Source: Streptomyces canus (GTDB lineage: Bacteria > Actinomycetota > Actinomycetes > Streptomycetales > Streptomycetaceae). Taken from it: a stretch of 64,000 nt of DNA. How positions within the stretch are numbered: position 1 is the first letter of the stretch; the number at the start of each line of letters is the position of its first letter. The DNA is taken from assembly GCF_030815415.1 (NCBI RefSeq), contig NZ_JAUSWW010000001.1:2418001-2482000 (forward strand), given 5' to 3'. A model generated the notes under the pieces. That model saw only the letters and a program-made list of their open reading frames with translations, was not told the DNA's origin and made no database searches. The translations under genes were made by a program, and so were the position numbers. Shown piece after piece: positions 34,713 to 45,401 of this stretch.

Positions 34713-34769
34713 ATGGGCGTGGTCTGCGTCAGTCTGTACGTCATTTTCAAGCACCGTGACTGGCTCTGG
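34713..34769 (+). pseudogene. corA: Detached corA 3' tail
   Basis: The frame from ATG 34713 reads MGVVCVSLYVIFKHRDWL, the typical C-terminal end of CorA. It parallels SVVCTSLYVIFKRRHWL at the end of intact corA (22933-22986). Over about 56 bases roughly 70 percent are identical, with the longest exact block around TGTACGTCAT. Differences are mostly at third positions, so the two tails are homologues rather than a recent duplicate. No other corA sequence precedes it. Confidence 0.75.
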
Positions 34770-34848
34770 CGGGCGGGTGGGCGGCGTCACAGTGACCGCG
34801 AGGGAAACGTCACAGGCGTTCCTCTGCTCCGGCTGGAGCCCGCTGGCC

Positions 34849-34854
34849 TAGCAT
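34849..34854 (+). promoter_or_regulatory. -10 box for a likely leaderless mutA transcript
   Basis: TAGCAT ends eight bases before the mutA ATG and there is no Shine-Dalgarno sequence in front of mutA. Both fit a transcript starting at or next to the A of ATG. No clear -35 was found. Confidence 0.4.
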
Positions 34855-34861
34855 CCGACGC

Positions 34862-36669
34862 ATGACGGTCCTGCCTGACGACGGGCTTGAGCTGGCCGGT
34901 GAGTTCCCTGACGTTCCCCACGAGCAGTGGCAGCGCCTCGTGGCGGGTGTCCTGCGCAAGGCGGGCAAGGACGTCGAGGACTCCGCGGCCGAGGAAGCCC
35001 TGTCCACCGCGCTGGAGGACGGGTTGCGCACCCGGCCTCTGTACTCCGCGCTCGATGCCGCGCCCGACCCCGGCCTGCCCGGTTTCGCCCCCTTCGTACG
35101 CGCGGGGCGCCCCGAAGGGAACACGGTCGGCGGCTGGGACGTACGGCAGCGGCACACGGCGGCCGACGGCGCCGCCGTCCTGGCCGACCTGGAGAACGGC
35201 GTCGGCTCGCTGTGGCTGGGCGTCGGCGAGGGCGCCATCCCGGTGGCGTCGCTGGGCCGCGTCCTCGACGGCGTCTACCTCGACCTGGCGCCGGTCGTCC
35301 TCGACGCCGGAACCGAACTCGAGCCCGCCGCACGGGAGTTGCTGCGGCTGTACGAGGAGCGCGGCGTCGCCAGGGAGGCGGCGCGCGGCAATCTGGGCGC
35401 CGACCCGCTCGGCCACGAGGCCCGTACCGGGCAGCGCCAGGACGCCGCGCCGGTGGCCGCGCTCGCCCGGCAGTGCGCCGAGGAGTACCCGGGGCTGCGG
35501 GCGCTGACCGTGGACGCGCTGCCGTACCACGAGGCCGGCGGCTCGGCCGCGCAGGAGCTCGGCGCCTCGCTGGCGACCGGTGTCGCGTATCTGCGGCTCC
35601 TCACCGAGGCCGGGCTGAGTGTCGAACAGGCCTGCGGGCAGCTGGAGTTCCGGTACGCGGCGACCGCCGACCAGTTCCTGACGATCGCCAAGCTGCGGGC
35701 CGCGCGGCGGCTGTGGGCCCGGGTCGCCGAGGTCTGCGGGGCGCCGGGCGCGGGGGCGCAGCTCCAGCACGCGGTGACCTCTCCGGTGATGATGACGCGT
35801 CGCGACCCGTGGGTGAACATGCTGCGCGCGACCATCGCCACGCTGGCCGCCGGTGCGGGCGGTGCCGAGTCCGTCACCGTGCTGCCCTTCGACGACGCGC
35901 TCGGGCTGCCGGACGCGTTCGCGCGGCGCATCGCCCGCAACACCTCGACGATCCTCATCGAGGAGTCGCACCTGGCCCGGGTCATCGACCCGGCGGGCGG
36001 CTCCTGGTACGTGGAGCGGCTCACCGACGAACTCGCCCACGCGGGCTGGGAGTTCTTCCAGGAGATCGAGCGGGCGGGCGGCCAGGCGGCCGCCCTGCGC
36101 TCCGGACTGCTCCGCGACCGGCTCGCCGAGACCTGGACCGCGCGCAGCGCCAAGCTCGCCAAGCGGCGGGAGCCCATCACCGGCGTCAGCGAGTTCCCGC
36201 ACCTGGGCGAGAAGCCCGTCGTGCGCGAGCCCGCGCCCGAACCGCCGTCCGGCGGCCTGCCCCGGGTCCGGCGCGACGAGGCGTACGAGGCGCTGCGCGC
36301 CCGCTCCGACGCCCATCTGGCCGCGACCGGCGCCCGGCCCAGGATCTTCCTGGCGGCCCTGGGGCCGGCCGCCGCCCACACCGCCCGGCTCACCTTCGCG
36401 GCCAACCTCTTCCAGGCGGGCGGCATCGAGCCCGTCACCGGGGGCACGTTCGAGGACAGCGGGGCCGGCGAGGTCTGTCTGTGCTCCAGCGACGCCCTGT
36501 ACGAGGAGCGGGCCGAGAGTGCGGCGGCCGAGCTGAGGGCCGCCAGTGCCTCGCATGTGTCCCTCGCGGGGCGGCCCGGGCAGTACGCCGGTGTCGACTC
36601 GTACGTCTTCGCGGGCTGTGACGCGGTCGCCGTCCTGTCCGCCACCCTCGACCGCATGGGAGTGTCCTG

Positions 36670-36670
<1 letters not shown>
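34862..36670 (+). CDS. mutA: Methylmalonyl-CoA mutase small (beta) subunit
   Basis: A 602-residue non-catalytic partner of MutB in the B12-dependent interconversion of methylmalonyl-CoA and succinyl-CoA. It follows the MutB architecture (barrel, then B12-like domain: [19 protein letters not shown] near 278 and [20 protein letters not shown] near 307). It lacks the DxHxxG cobalt-ligand motif; the equivalent place reads [12 protein letters not shown]. Its TGA overlaps the ATG of mutB by one base. The start has no ribosome site (see the -10 box entry). It begins about 90 bp after the corA tail, the likely right edge of the island. Confidence 0.95.
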
Positions 36671-38849
<2,179 letters not shown>

Positions 38850-38853
<4 letters not shown>

Positions 38854-39828
38854 TCGATGTCGACGCGTATGTGAAGGGTGTGCTCGACGGCAAGCGTGCG
38901 CTCGTCGCCCGCGCCATCACGCTCGTCGAGTCGACCCGTCCCCGGCACCGGGCGCTGGCCCAGGAGTTGCTCACCGAGCTGCTCCCGCACAGCGGCCGGG
39001 GCCCGGCGGATCGGGATCAGCGGGGTACCGGGGGTGGGCAAGTCGACGTTCATCGACGCGTTCGGCACCCAGCTCACCGGCCAGGGCCATCGGGTCGCCG
39101 TCCTCGCCGTCGACCCGTCGTCGAGTCGTACGGGCGGCTCCATCCTGGGCGACAAGACCCGGATGGAGCGCCTCGCCGTGGACCCGGCGGCGTTCGTGCG
39201 CCCCTCCCCCAGCGCGGGCACGCTCGGCGGCGTCGCCAAGGCGACCCGCGAGTCGATGGTCGTGATGGAGGCGGCCGGCTACGACGTGATCCTGGTCGAG
39301 ACGGTCGGCGTCGGCCAGTCCGAGACCGCTGTGGCGAACATGGTCGACTCCTTCCTGCTCCTGTCCCTCGCCCGTACCGGCGACCAGCTCCAGGGCATCA
39401 AGAAGGGCGTCCTGGAGCTGGCCGACGTGATCGCGGTGAACAAGGCGGACGGCCCGCACCAGCGGGACGCGCAGGCCGCGGCCCGGGAGTTGGCGGGTGC
39501 GCTTCGGCTGATGCACGGCAAGGACGCGTTCTGGACGCCGCCGGTGCTGAGTTGCAGCGCGCGTGAGTCGACGGGCCTGGACACCGTGTGGGAGCGGCTC
39601 GAGCAGCACCGCACCCTGCTGGACTCGACCGGGCGGCTCGCCGCCAAGCGCCGTGACCAGCAGGTCGACTGGACGTGGAGCATGGTCCGCGACGAGCTCC
39701 TCGGCCGGCTGCACGCCGATCCCGCGGTACGCGCGCTGGCGCCCGGGCTCGAACAGCAGGTCAGGAAAGGTGAGTTGACGGCGACGCTGGCCGCGGAGCG
39801 GATCCTCGGAGCGTTCGGGGAGAACTGA
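38850..39828 (+). pseudogene. meaB: meaB (methylmalonyl-CoA mutase GTPase chaperone) with a +1 frameshift
   Basis: The gene starts in one frame from GTG 38850 (MIDVDAYVKGVLDGKRALVA ... ELLTELLPHSGR) and continues in another (ARRIGISGVPGVGKSTFIDAFG ... ERILGAFGEN). The later part holds all the G3E motifs: Walker A GVPGVGKST, ETVGVGQSE and VNKAD. The two frames meet at GGGG, 38998-39001. One G fewer would restore a normal protein of about 325 residues. Everything downstream is intact, which points to a recent mutation or a sequencing error in the G run. MeaB protects and reactivates the mutase. Confidence 0.85.
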
Positions 39829-40018
39829 CCCCGCCAGGGCCGGCCACCGTCCTCATGCGGGCGAGCACCTGGCGACCTGCGGTAGCGGAGGTGGTCCTCA
39901 GCGGTGACCGTGCGCACGGGCGTCGCCCGGCCGCGGCTCCCGGCACACTCGGACCGCACACGCGCGCTCAACACCCCTGCTCAGATGTCCAGTTGACCTC
40001 GGCGTGTACGGTCGTGGC

Positions 40019-41152
40019 ATGGCGCGCATCCTGGTCATCGGCGGTGGAACTGGCGGTACGGCGACGGCACTCGCCCTGCACAAGGCGGGCTTCGACGTCG
40101 AAGTGCACGAGGCACATCCCGACACGGCGGAGGACCTTGGCGCGTTCCTCACCCTGGCCGGCAACGGCATGCGGGCGCTCGCGCAGATCGACGCCACCGA
40201 CGCGGTCACCGCGATCGGCTTCCCGTTGCGCTCGATGCGGCTGCTCGACGCGACGGGCGCCGAGGTGGCCACGGGCCCGCTCGGCGAGGCCGACGACCCG
40301 CTCCTGCGGTTCCGCTGCTTGCGCCGCGGCGACCTCAACTCGGCGTTGCAGAAGGAGGCTTCCCGCCGGGGCGTCCCCGTCCGGCACAGCGCTCGGCTCG
40401 CCTCCGTCGAGGAGGGCCCCGACAGCGTCACCGCCCGCTTCACCGACGGCAGCAGCGCGACGGGCGACCTCCTCATCGGCGCCGACGGCCTCAACTCCAC
40501 CGTCCGGAAGGCCATAGCGCCCGACGCACGCCCCGTCTACGCGGCCCAGCGCGTCTTCTACGGCCGCACGCGCGACGCCCGACCGCCCGGCGAGGGCGAG
40601 CAGTTCACCATGGTGCGGTGCAGCGAGGCCGCCTTCGGGTACACGGTGTCGCCCGACGGGGAGACCTACTGGTTCGCCCGCGTGACCGACGACCCGCTGA
40701 CCGCCGAGGAGCTGACCCGCGGCGGATGGCGCGACCCGCTGGTGTCGCTGCTGCGCCGGGACACCGGCCCCGCCGCGGACATCGTGGCGGCCACAGGACC
40801 CGGCACCGGCGATGTGCTGGTCACCAACGCCACCGAGATACCCCCGGGCACCCCCTGGCGCTCCGCGCGGACCCTGCTCGTCGGCGACGCGGCCCACGGG
40901 GCCTCCCCCGCGACCGGACAGGGCGCCTCGATGGCCCTGGAGGACGCCGTCGTGCTCGCCAAGTCCCTGCGCGACACACCGGACACCGGCACCGGGCTCG
41001 CCCTGTACGAGGCGCTGCGCCGCCCGCGCGTGGAGCACAACACGGTGGTCAGCGGGAGCCTGTCCCGCGGAGGCCGGGGCGGTACCGTCCCCCGGCCCCG
41101 GGAGGAGGACCTCCCCCGGCTCCTCGACTGGGACACGGCCGTCTCCGGGTGA
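40019..41152 (+). CDS. FAD-dependent aromatic-ring monooxygenase-like protein
   Basis: A 377-residue class A flavoprotein hydroxylase. The FAD fingerprint ILVIGGGTGGTATALAL is at residues 4-20. The DG motif LLIGADGLNSTVRKA is near 155 and the GD motif TLLVGDAAHGASPATGQG near 285. The start at 40019 (MARILVIGG) is six residues downstream of the longest frame and places the Rossmann strand at the N-terminus as usual. No ribosome site is evident. It is convergent with the hydrolase gene, three bases from its end. Substrate unknown. Confidence 0.88.
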   Translation: MARILVIGGGTGGTATALALHKAGFDVEVHEAHPDTAEDLGAFLTLAGNGMRALAQIDATDAVTAIGFPLRSMRLLDATGAEVATGPLGEADDPLLRFRCLRRGDLNSALQKEASRRGVPVRHSARLASVEEGPDSVTARFTDGSSATGDLLIGADGLNSTVRKAIAPDARPVYAAQRVFYGRTRDARPPGEGEQFTMVRCSEAAFGYTVSPDGETYWFARVTDDPLTAEELTRGGWRDPLVSLLRRDTGPAADIVAATGPGTGDVLVTNATEIPPGTPWRSARTLLVGDAAHGASPATGQGASMALEDAVVLAKSLRDTPDTGTGLALYEALRRPRVEHNTVVSGSLSRGGRGGTVPRPREEDLPRLLDWDTAVSG

Positions 41153-41155
41153 CCG

Positions 41156-41851
41156 TCAGATCCAGCCGTCGAGGGACTTCATGAACCCGTCGAAGTCGTC
41201 GCGGTGGATGGTGTGCCCCGCGCCGGTCACCGTACGGACCTCGAAACCGCTCGCCCGCAGCCGCACCACGTCGTCGGCGCCGACCAGGTGACTGGGGTCG
41301 GCGAGCTGGACCAGGGAGGGCACGGCCGGGCGGTCGGGGACGAAGCCGGTGAGCGGGCGGCCGTCGAGGAAGTACGAGGTGTCCGCGTCCCAGTCCGCCA
41401 GCGTGGCCGCCTCCACGTCGATGTCCTCGGCCGCCCAGTGCGGGTTGAACCGCGCTATGTGCTCGCGGGTGAGGTTCTTGGCGGACGCGAACGCCTCGGG
41501 GTCCAGCGGCTGTTCGGGGTTGCGGGCCGACCAGGCCGGGTCCGAGTAGACCGCCCGCAGAGGGCGTAGCCGGTCCACGGCCAGGGAGAGGGTCAGCCCG
41601 CCGAGGGAGTGCCCGACGGCGAGGTCGGCTCCCGTCGGCAGCGTGTCGACGAGGTCGTCGGCGAAGTGCCGAGGGCTGTACTCGCCGCGCGGCGAGAGAC
41701 CGTGGCCGCGCAGGTCGACCGCGATGACCCGGTAGCCGTGGTCGGCGAGCGCCGGGCCGACGCGGCGCCAGGTACGGGAGTCGGACATGATGCCGTGCAT
41801 GAGCAGGGCGGTTCTGTCGCCGGTGCCCCATTCACGGGTGTGGAGTCGCAC
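41156..41851 (-). CDS. Alpha/beta hydrolase
   Basis: A 231-residue alpha/beta-fold hydrolase. The oxyanion region LLMHGIMSDSRTW is near residue 16, the nucleophile elbow VGHSLGGLTL near 78, and the catalytic His is in VTGAGHTIHRDDF near 212. The DLRGHGLS loop is present. The substrate is not predictable. The methyltransferase gene ends 33 bp upstream of its start on the same strand, so the two may be co-transcribed. Confidence 0.88.
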   Translation of the reverse strand: MRLHTREWGTGDRTALLMHGIMSDSRTWRRVGPALADHGYRVIAVDLRGHGLSPRGEYSPRHFADDLVDTLPTGADLAVGHSLGGLTLSLAVDRLRPLRAVYSDPAWSARNPEQPLDPEAFASAKNLTREHIARFNPHWAAEDIDVEAATLADWDADTSYFLDGRPLTGFVPDRPAVPSLVQLADPSHLVGADDVVRLRASGFEVRTVTGAGHTIHRDDFDGFMKSLDGWI

Positions 41852-41884
41852 GTCGGGCCTTTCGTTCCGGTGGGTTCGCCGCGG

Positions 41885-42709
41885 TCAGTCCGCGGGTTTC
41901 TCCCATACGGAAACATGGCCGGCGCTGTCGCTGGTGAAGGGGTCCCTCGTCCACCCTTCCCAGCGTTCGCGCAGCCGCAGTCCGGCGAGCTGTGCCATGA
42001 GGTCGAGTTCGGCGGGCCAGACGTAACGGAAGGGGATCTCGTCGTACGTCCCGCGCCCGTCGACGACGCTCACATGATGCGAACTCATCCGCTGCGTGGC
42101 CACGTCGTAGGTGTCGAACCCCAGTCGCCGCGACCCGACATGGAACGGCACGGTGTTCTGCCCGGGCGGCAGCTTCCGCAGCTCGGGGACCATGACCTCG
42201 ATGACGAAGGTGCCCCCGGGCGCCAGATGGGCGGCGACGTTGCGGAAGCACGCCACCTGCTCCTCCTGCGTCGTCAGGTTCATGATCGTGTTGAAGACCA
42301 GGTAGGCGACGGTGAAGACGCCGTCCACCTTCGTCGTCGCGAAGTCGCCGATCGACACCCCGATCGCGTCTCCGCCGGGCTTGGCGCGCAGCCGTTCGAC
42401 CATCGCGCGGGACAGGTCGATGCCGTGCACCGGTACGCCGCGCGCGGCCAGGGGGAGCGCGATACGGCCGGTCCCGACGCCGAGTTCGAGCGCCCGGCCG
42501 TCACCGGCCAGTTCCGCGAGGAAGGTGACCGCCGGGTCGATGGTGTGCGGCTGGAACATGTCCGACGCGGGGTCGTCGTAGGTCGCCGCGATGTGCTCTG
42601 CGAAGTAGCCGTCCTCGTGATCCACGAACGGACGGTACGTCGGCGGCGGCCTCTCGCGCACGTCAATTCGGCCCTGCGTCCGGTCAGTTGAATCGGAGTT
42701 GTGCCCCAA
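41885..42709 (-). CDS. Class I SAM-dependent methyltransferase
   Basis: A 274-residue methyltransferase with motif I LELGVGTGRIALPLA near residue 75, acidic HGIDLSRAMVERL near 95 and FTVAYLVFNTIMNL near 130. The longest frame opens with TTG at 42709 with AGGAG seven bases upstream. An internal GTG (VDHEDGYFAEHIAATYDD) would give a shorter protein matching many homologues but lacks a ribosome site. Substrate unknown. Confidence 0.83.
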   Translation of the reverse strand: MGHNSDSTDRTQGRIDVRERPPPTYRPFVDHEDGYFAEHIAATYDDPASDMFQPHTIDPAVTFLAELAGDGRALELGVGTGRIALPLAARGVPVHGIDLSRAMVERLRAKPGGDAIGVSIGDFATTKVDGVFTVAYLVFNTIMNLTTQEEQVACFRNVAAHLAPGGTFVIEVMVPELRKLPPGQNTVPFHVGSRRLGFDTYDVATQRMSSHHVSVVDGRGTYDEIPFRYVWPAELDLMAQLAGLRLRERWEGWTRDPFTSDSAGHVSVWEKPAD

Positions 42710-43263
42710 CGTCGGCTCCTGCCATCGCGGCGCCGGCGGCCATCAGGGCGACCGTGCGGGTGGTGACGCCGCTGCGGCGGGCGAACGAGACGTAGAGCGT
42801 ACGACCGAGGGTCTGGCGCGCGTCCGAGTCCGAGCGCCCGGACCGCGGCCGCCGGGCCGGCCCCGTGTGCCGTGAGCAGCGGGACGAGGGCATACAGCGC
42901 GGACCGTTGAGGGGGAGCGCAGCGCAAGGACCAGGCGCCGCCGCGGTGACGCCGGGGGCCACGGAACGCACAGGGCCAGGGCGTGGGCGGGGCGGTGTCG
43001 GCCGAGAGGGTCGCGGCCAGGGCCGTGTACGTGGCGCGCCGGCCGAAGTGGTCGGTGAGAACGGCTGTCAGGGGCACGAAGACGGTGGAGGCGCCGCCGA
43101 CGAGGGGGACGACGGTGAGCGCTCGGACCCGGTCCTCGCCCCACCAGCGGTGACGGCGACCCAGGCGAGCTGTCCCGAGCGGGCCGGCTGCCGAGGCGGT
43201 GCGGGTTGTCCGGGGCCGGCACGCACGGGTCGCGTTGTCGGTGGTCGACCGACCGGGCAGGGG
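42710..43263. other. No intact gene; possible remnant of a transporter
   Basis: On the minus strand, fragments in different frames look like pieces of an MFS-type transporter: a stretch reading VLTDHFGRRATYTALAATL near 43030-43075, then SFARRSGVTTRTVALMAAGA near 42720-42800. No continuous frame joins them and codon use is degraded. I call it only a possible remnant. Confidence 0.35.
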
Positions 43264-43728
43264 TCAGCGGCGGGCTCGTCGGACTTCGGGGCGGGGTGGT
43301 CGTATGAACTGCAGCGTGAGCGTGGCCGGGGGCTGCGCCATGCCGGGGCCGCCTGCCGCGGCCCAGGTCAGGACGTCGTCCGTGCAGTCGTCGTCGCCGG
43401 ACCAGCCGACCCAGGTGGCGCGGCCACCGCGGCGGCGCCCCTCTCCCGAGGGCTGGACCACAAGGACGTTCGCCTGGTCGCACGGGCCGAGACAGTCGGT
43501 CGTACGGACGGCGAGACGGCCGCCGGACTCCGCGGCGGCGGCCTGCAACCGGTCGAGCTGCCACTGATGGTCGACGTCGGGATACTTGCTCGCGCTGCCG
43601 CAGCAGCAGCCCCGGCACACGACGAGCGTGCAGGGCCGTGAGGCCGCGGCCCCGAACACGACCGGACTCAACTCTGTCCCCTCCCCCGTCGGCGCCCACG
43701 CGACACCGTCGGCGATCAAGATGCACAC
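43264..43728 (-). CDS. (2Fe-2S) ferredoxin-domain protein
   Basis: A 154-residue protein with a thioredoxin-like [2Fe-2S] domain. The Cys ligands are in VVCRGCCCGS near residue 37 and RTTDCLGPCDQANVLVV near 78. It ends with a basic tail PPRPEVRRARR. Its role as an electron carrier is inferred from the domain. The GTG at 43728 is the longest start and lacks a strong ribosome site, so the true start may be some 20-25 residues later. It is divergent from the first GH43 gene. Confidence 0.8.
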   Translation of the reverse strand: MCILIADGVAWAPTGEGTELSPVVFGAAASRPCTLVVCRGCCCGSASKYPDVDHQWQLDRLQAAAAESGGRLAVRTTDCLGPCDQANVLVVQPSGEGRRRGGRATWVGWSGDDDCTDDVLTWAAAGGPGMAQPPATLTLQFIRPPRPEVRRARR

Positions 43729-43796
43729 ACCGCCGCCTGCCCCGCAACTCCACCCGGGCGATCTCGGGACCAGAGCAGGCTCCTGTGACGAAAGCG

Positions 43797-43851
43797 TTGA
43801 CGGGGGAATGTCCCCCTCCTATCTTCTGACCGACATAACGAACTACGTTCG
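43797..43851 (+). promoter_or_regulatory. Promoter region of the GH43 gene pair with leader dyad
   Basis: TTGACG (43797-43802), a 17-base spacer and TATCTT (43820-43825). Upstream, GACGAAAGCGTTGAC covers the -35 and has the CG-centred look of LacI-family sites. Downstream, CGAAC-TAC-GTTCG (43839-43851) is a second dyad near the expected transcript start. Confidence 0.45.
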
Positions 43852-43876
43852 AAATTACGGACAGGGACGGTCTCGT

Positions 43877-45376
43877 ATGGTTCGGACTCGCCTCGGGAAA
43901 CGCCGCAGACCTCTGCTGCTCTGCGTGCTGACCCTCCTGCTCGCACTGGTGTCGGCCACCCAGCCGGCGTCGGCGGCGGACGGTCGCCCGTACACCAATC
44001 CGCTGAAGTCGGCCAAGGGCGCCGATCCCTGGCTGGAGTACTACGACGGCAACTACTACCTGGTCACCACGACGTTCACCGGCATCCTCGGGATCCGCAA
44101 GTCGCCGACGCTGGCGGGCCTGGCCACCGCGCCCACCGTGCAGGTGTGGTCGGACACCACGTCGACCCGCAACACCAACATCTGGGCGCCGGAGCTGCAT
44201 TTCCTCGACGGCCACTGGTACCTGTACTACTCGGCCGGTCAGAGCGGTGTCGCCTGCTGCGACTCGCAGCGCACGCATGTGCTGGAGAGTTCCGGCACCG
44301 ACCCGATGGGGACGTACACCTACAAAGGGTCGCTGACCGGCTCCAATCTCACACCGGGCGGCTGGCTGATCGACGCGAGCGTGCTGAAGGCCAATGACAA
44401 GCTGTATCTGGTCGGCAGCGGGTTCATCAACGGCAGTACGCAGAGCCTCGTCATCGCGCCGATGAGCAACCCGTACACCCTCGCGAGCAACACCTTCACC
44501 GTCATCTCCAGCCCGACCCTGGACTGGGAGCGGTCCGGCAGCCCCGTCAACGAGGGGCCCGAGCCGCTGTACCGGGGCGGCCGCACCTTCCTTACCTACT
44601 CCGCGAGTTCCTGCCAGACCGCCGACTACAAGCTCGGACAGCTGGAGTTGACGGGCTCCGACCCGCTCAGCCCCGCCTCCTGGACCAAGAAGCAGACGCC
44701 GGTCTTCCAGCGCAATGACGCAGGCGGCGTGTACGGGCCGGGCCACAACGGCTTCTTCACCTCGCCGGACGGCACCGAGAACTGGATCGTCTACCACGCC
44801 AACTCGTCCTCGACCGGCGGCTGCGGCAACGGACGCACCACCCGCGCCCAGAAGTTCACCTGGAACGCCGACGGCACCCCGAACTTCGGCACCCCGGTCG
44901 CCCTCGGCACCACCCTGCCCGGCCCCTCCGGGGAGACGGCGGCGACCCCGACGTCGTACACCCTCGTGAACCGCAACAGCGGCAAGTGCCTGGACGTGAA
45001 CGGCGGCGCCACCGCCGACGGGACCAACATCCTCCAGTGGACCTGCAACGGCGGGACCAACCAGAAATGGAAGCTGGAGGACCTGGGCGACGACACCAGC
45101 CGGCTGGTCAACGTGGCCACCGGCAAGATCGCCGATGTCGCCGAGTGCTCGACCGCGGACGGCGCGGACATCCGGCAGTGGTCGTGGCTGAACAACAAGT
45201 GCCAGCGCTTCCGGCTCGTGTTCACCGCCACCGGCGACTACGTCCGGATCGTCAACGAGTCCACCGGCAAGGTCGCCGACGTGGCCGACTGCTCCACCGC
45301 GAACGGCGCCGACGTACGCCAGTGGACCTGGCTGAACAACACCTGCCAGCAGTGGCGCCTCGTCCCCACCACCTGA
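43877..45376 (+). CDS. Secreted GH43 arabinan/arabinoxylan hydrolase with ricin-type trefoil
   Basis: A 499-residue secreted enzyme. The signal peptide (RKRRRPLLLCVLTLLLALV, cleavage near ASA-AD) precedes a five-bladed GH43 domain of about 320 residues. Base Asp is in GADPWLEYY, pKa-modulating Asp in IDASVLK, and acid Glu in VNEGPEPLY. The C-terminal 135 residues form a beta-trefoil (RICIN/CBM13) with three repeats of the type GKxxDVxxCSTxxGADxRQWxWxNNxCQ. Likely an alpha-L-arabinofuranosidase or related xylan side-chain enzyme. ATG at 43877 follows GGGACGG. The second GH43 gene starts 25 bp later. Confidence 0.92.
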   Translation: MVRTRLGKRRRPLLLCVLTLLLALVSATQPASAADGRPYTNPLKSAKGADPWLEYYDGNYYLVTTTFTGILGIRKSPTLAGLATAPTVQVWSDTTSTRNTNIWAPELHFLDGHWYLYYSAGQSGVACCDSQRTHVLESSGTDPMGTYTYKGSLTGSNLTPGGWLIDASVLKANDKLYLVGSGFINGSTQSLVIAPMSNPYTLASNTFTVISSPTLDWERSGSPVNEGPEPLYRGGRTFLTYSASSCQTADYKLGQLELTGSDPLSPASWTKKQTPVFQRNDAGGVYGPGHNGFFTSPDGTENWIVYHANSSSTGGCGNGRTTRAQKFTWNADGTPNFGTPVALGTTLPGPSGETAATPTSYTLVNRNSGKCLDVNGGATADGTNILQWTCNGGTNQKWKLEDLGDDTSRLVNVATGKIADVAECSTADGADIRQWSWLNNKCQRFRLVFTATGDYVRIVNESTGKVADVADCSTANGADVRQWTWLNNTCQQWRLVPTT

Positions 45377-45401
45377 TCCTCGTCATTCCTGGAGAACTCC
45401 C

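Noticed and set aside
43781..43802. GH43 promoter considered as a third copy of the uricase/catalase operator
   Set aside because: TGACGAAAGCGTTGACG matches only 14 of 17 bases, the dyad is lost and the spacer is 17 rather than 18; resemblance comes from the shared AAAGCGTTGACG half and better fits a LacI-type site.
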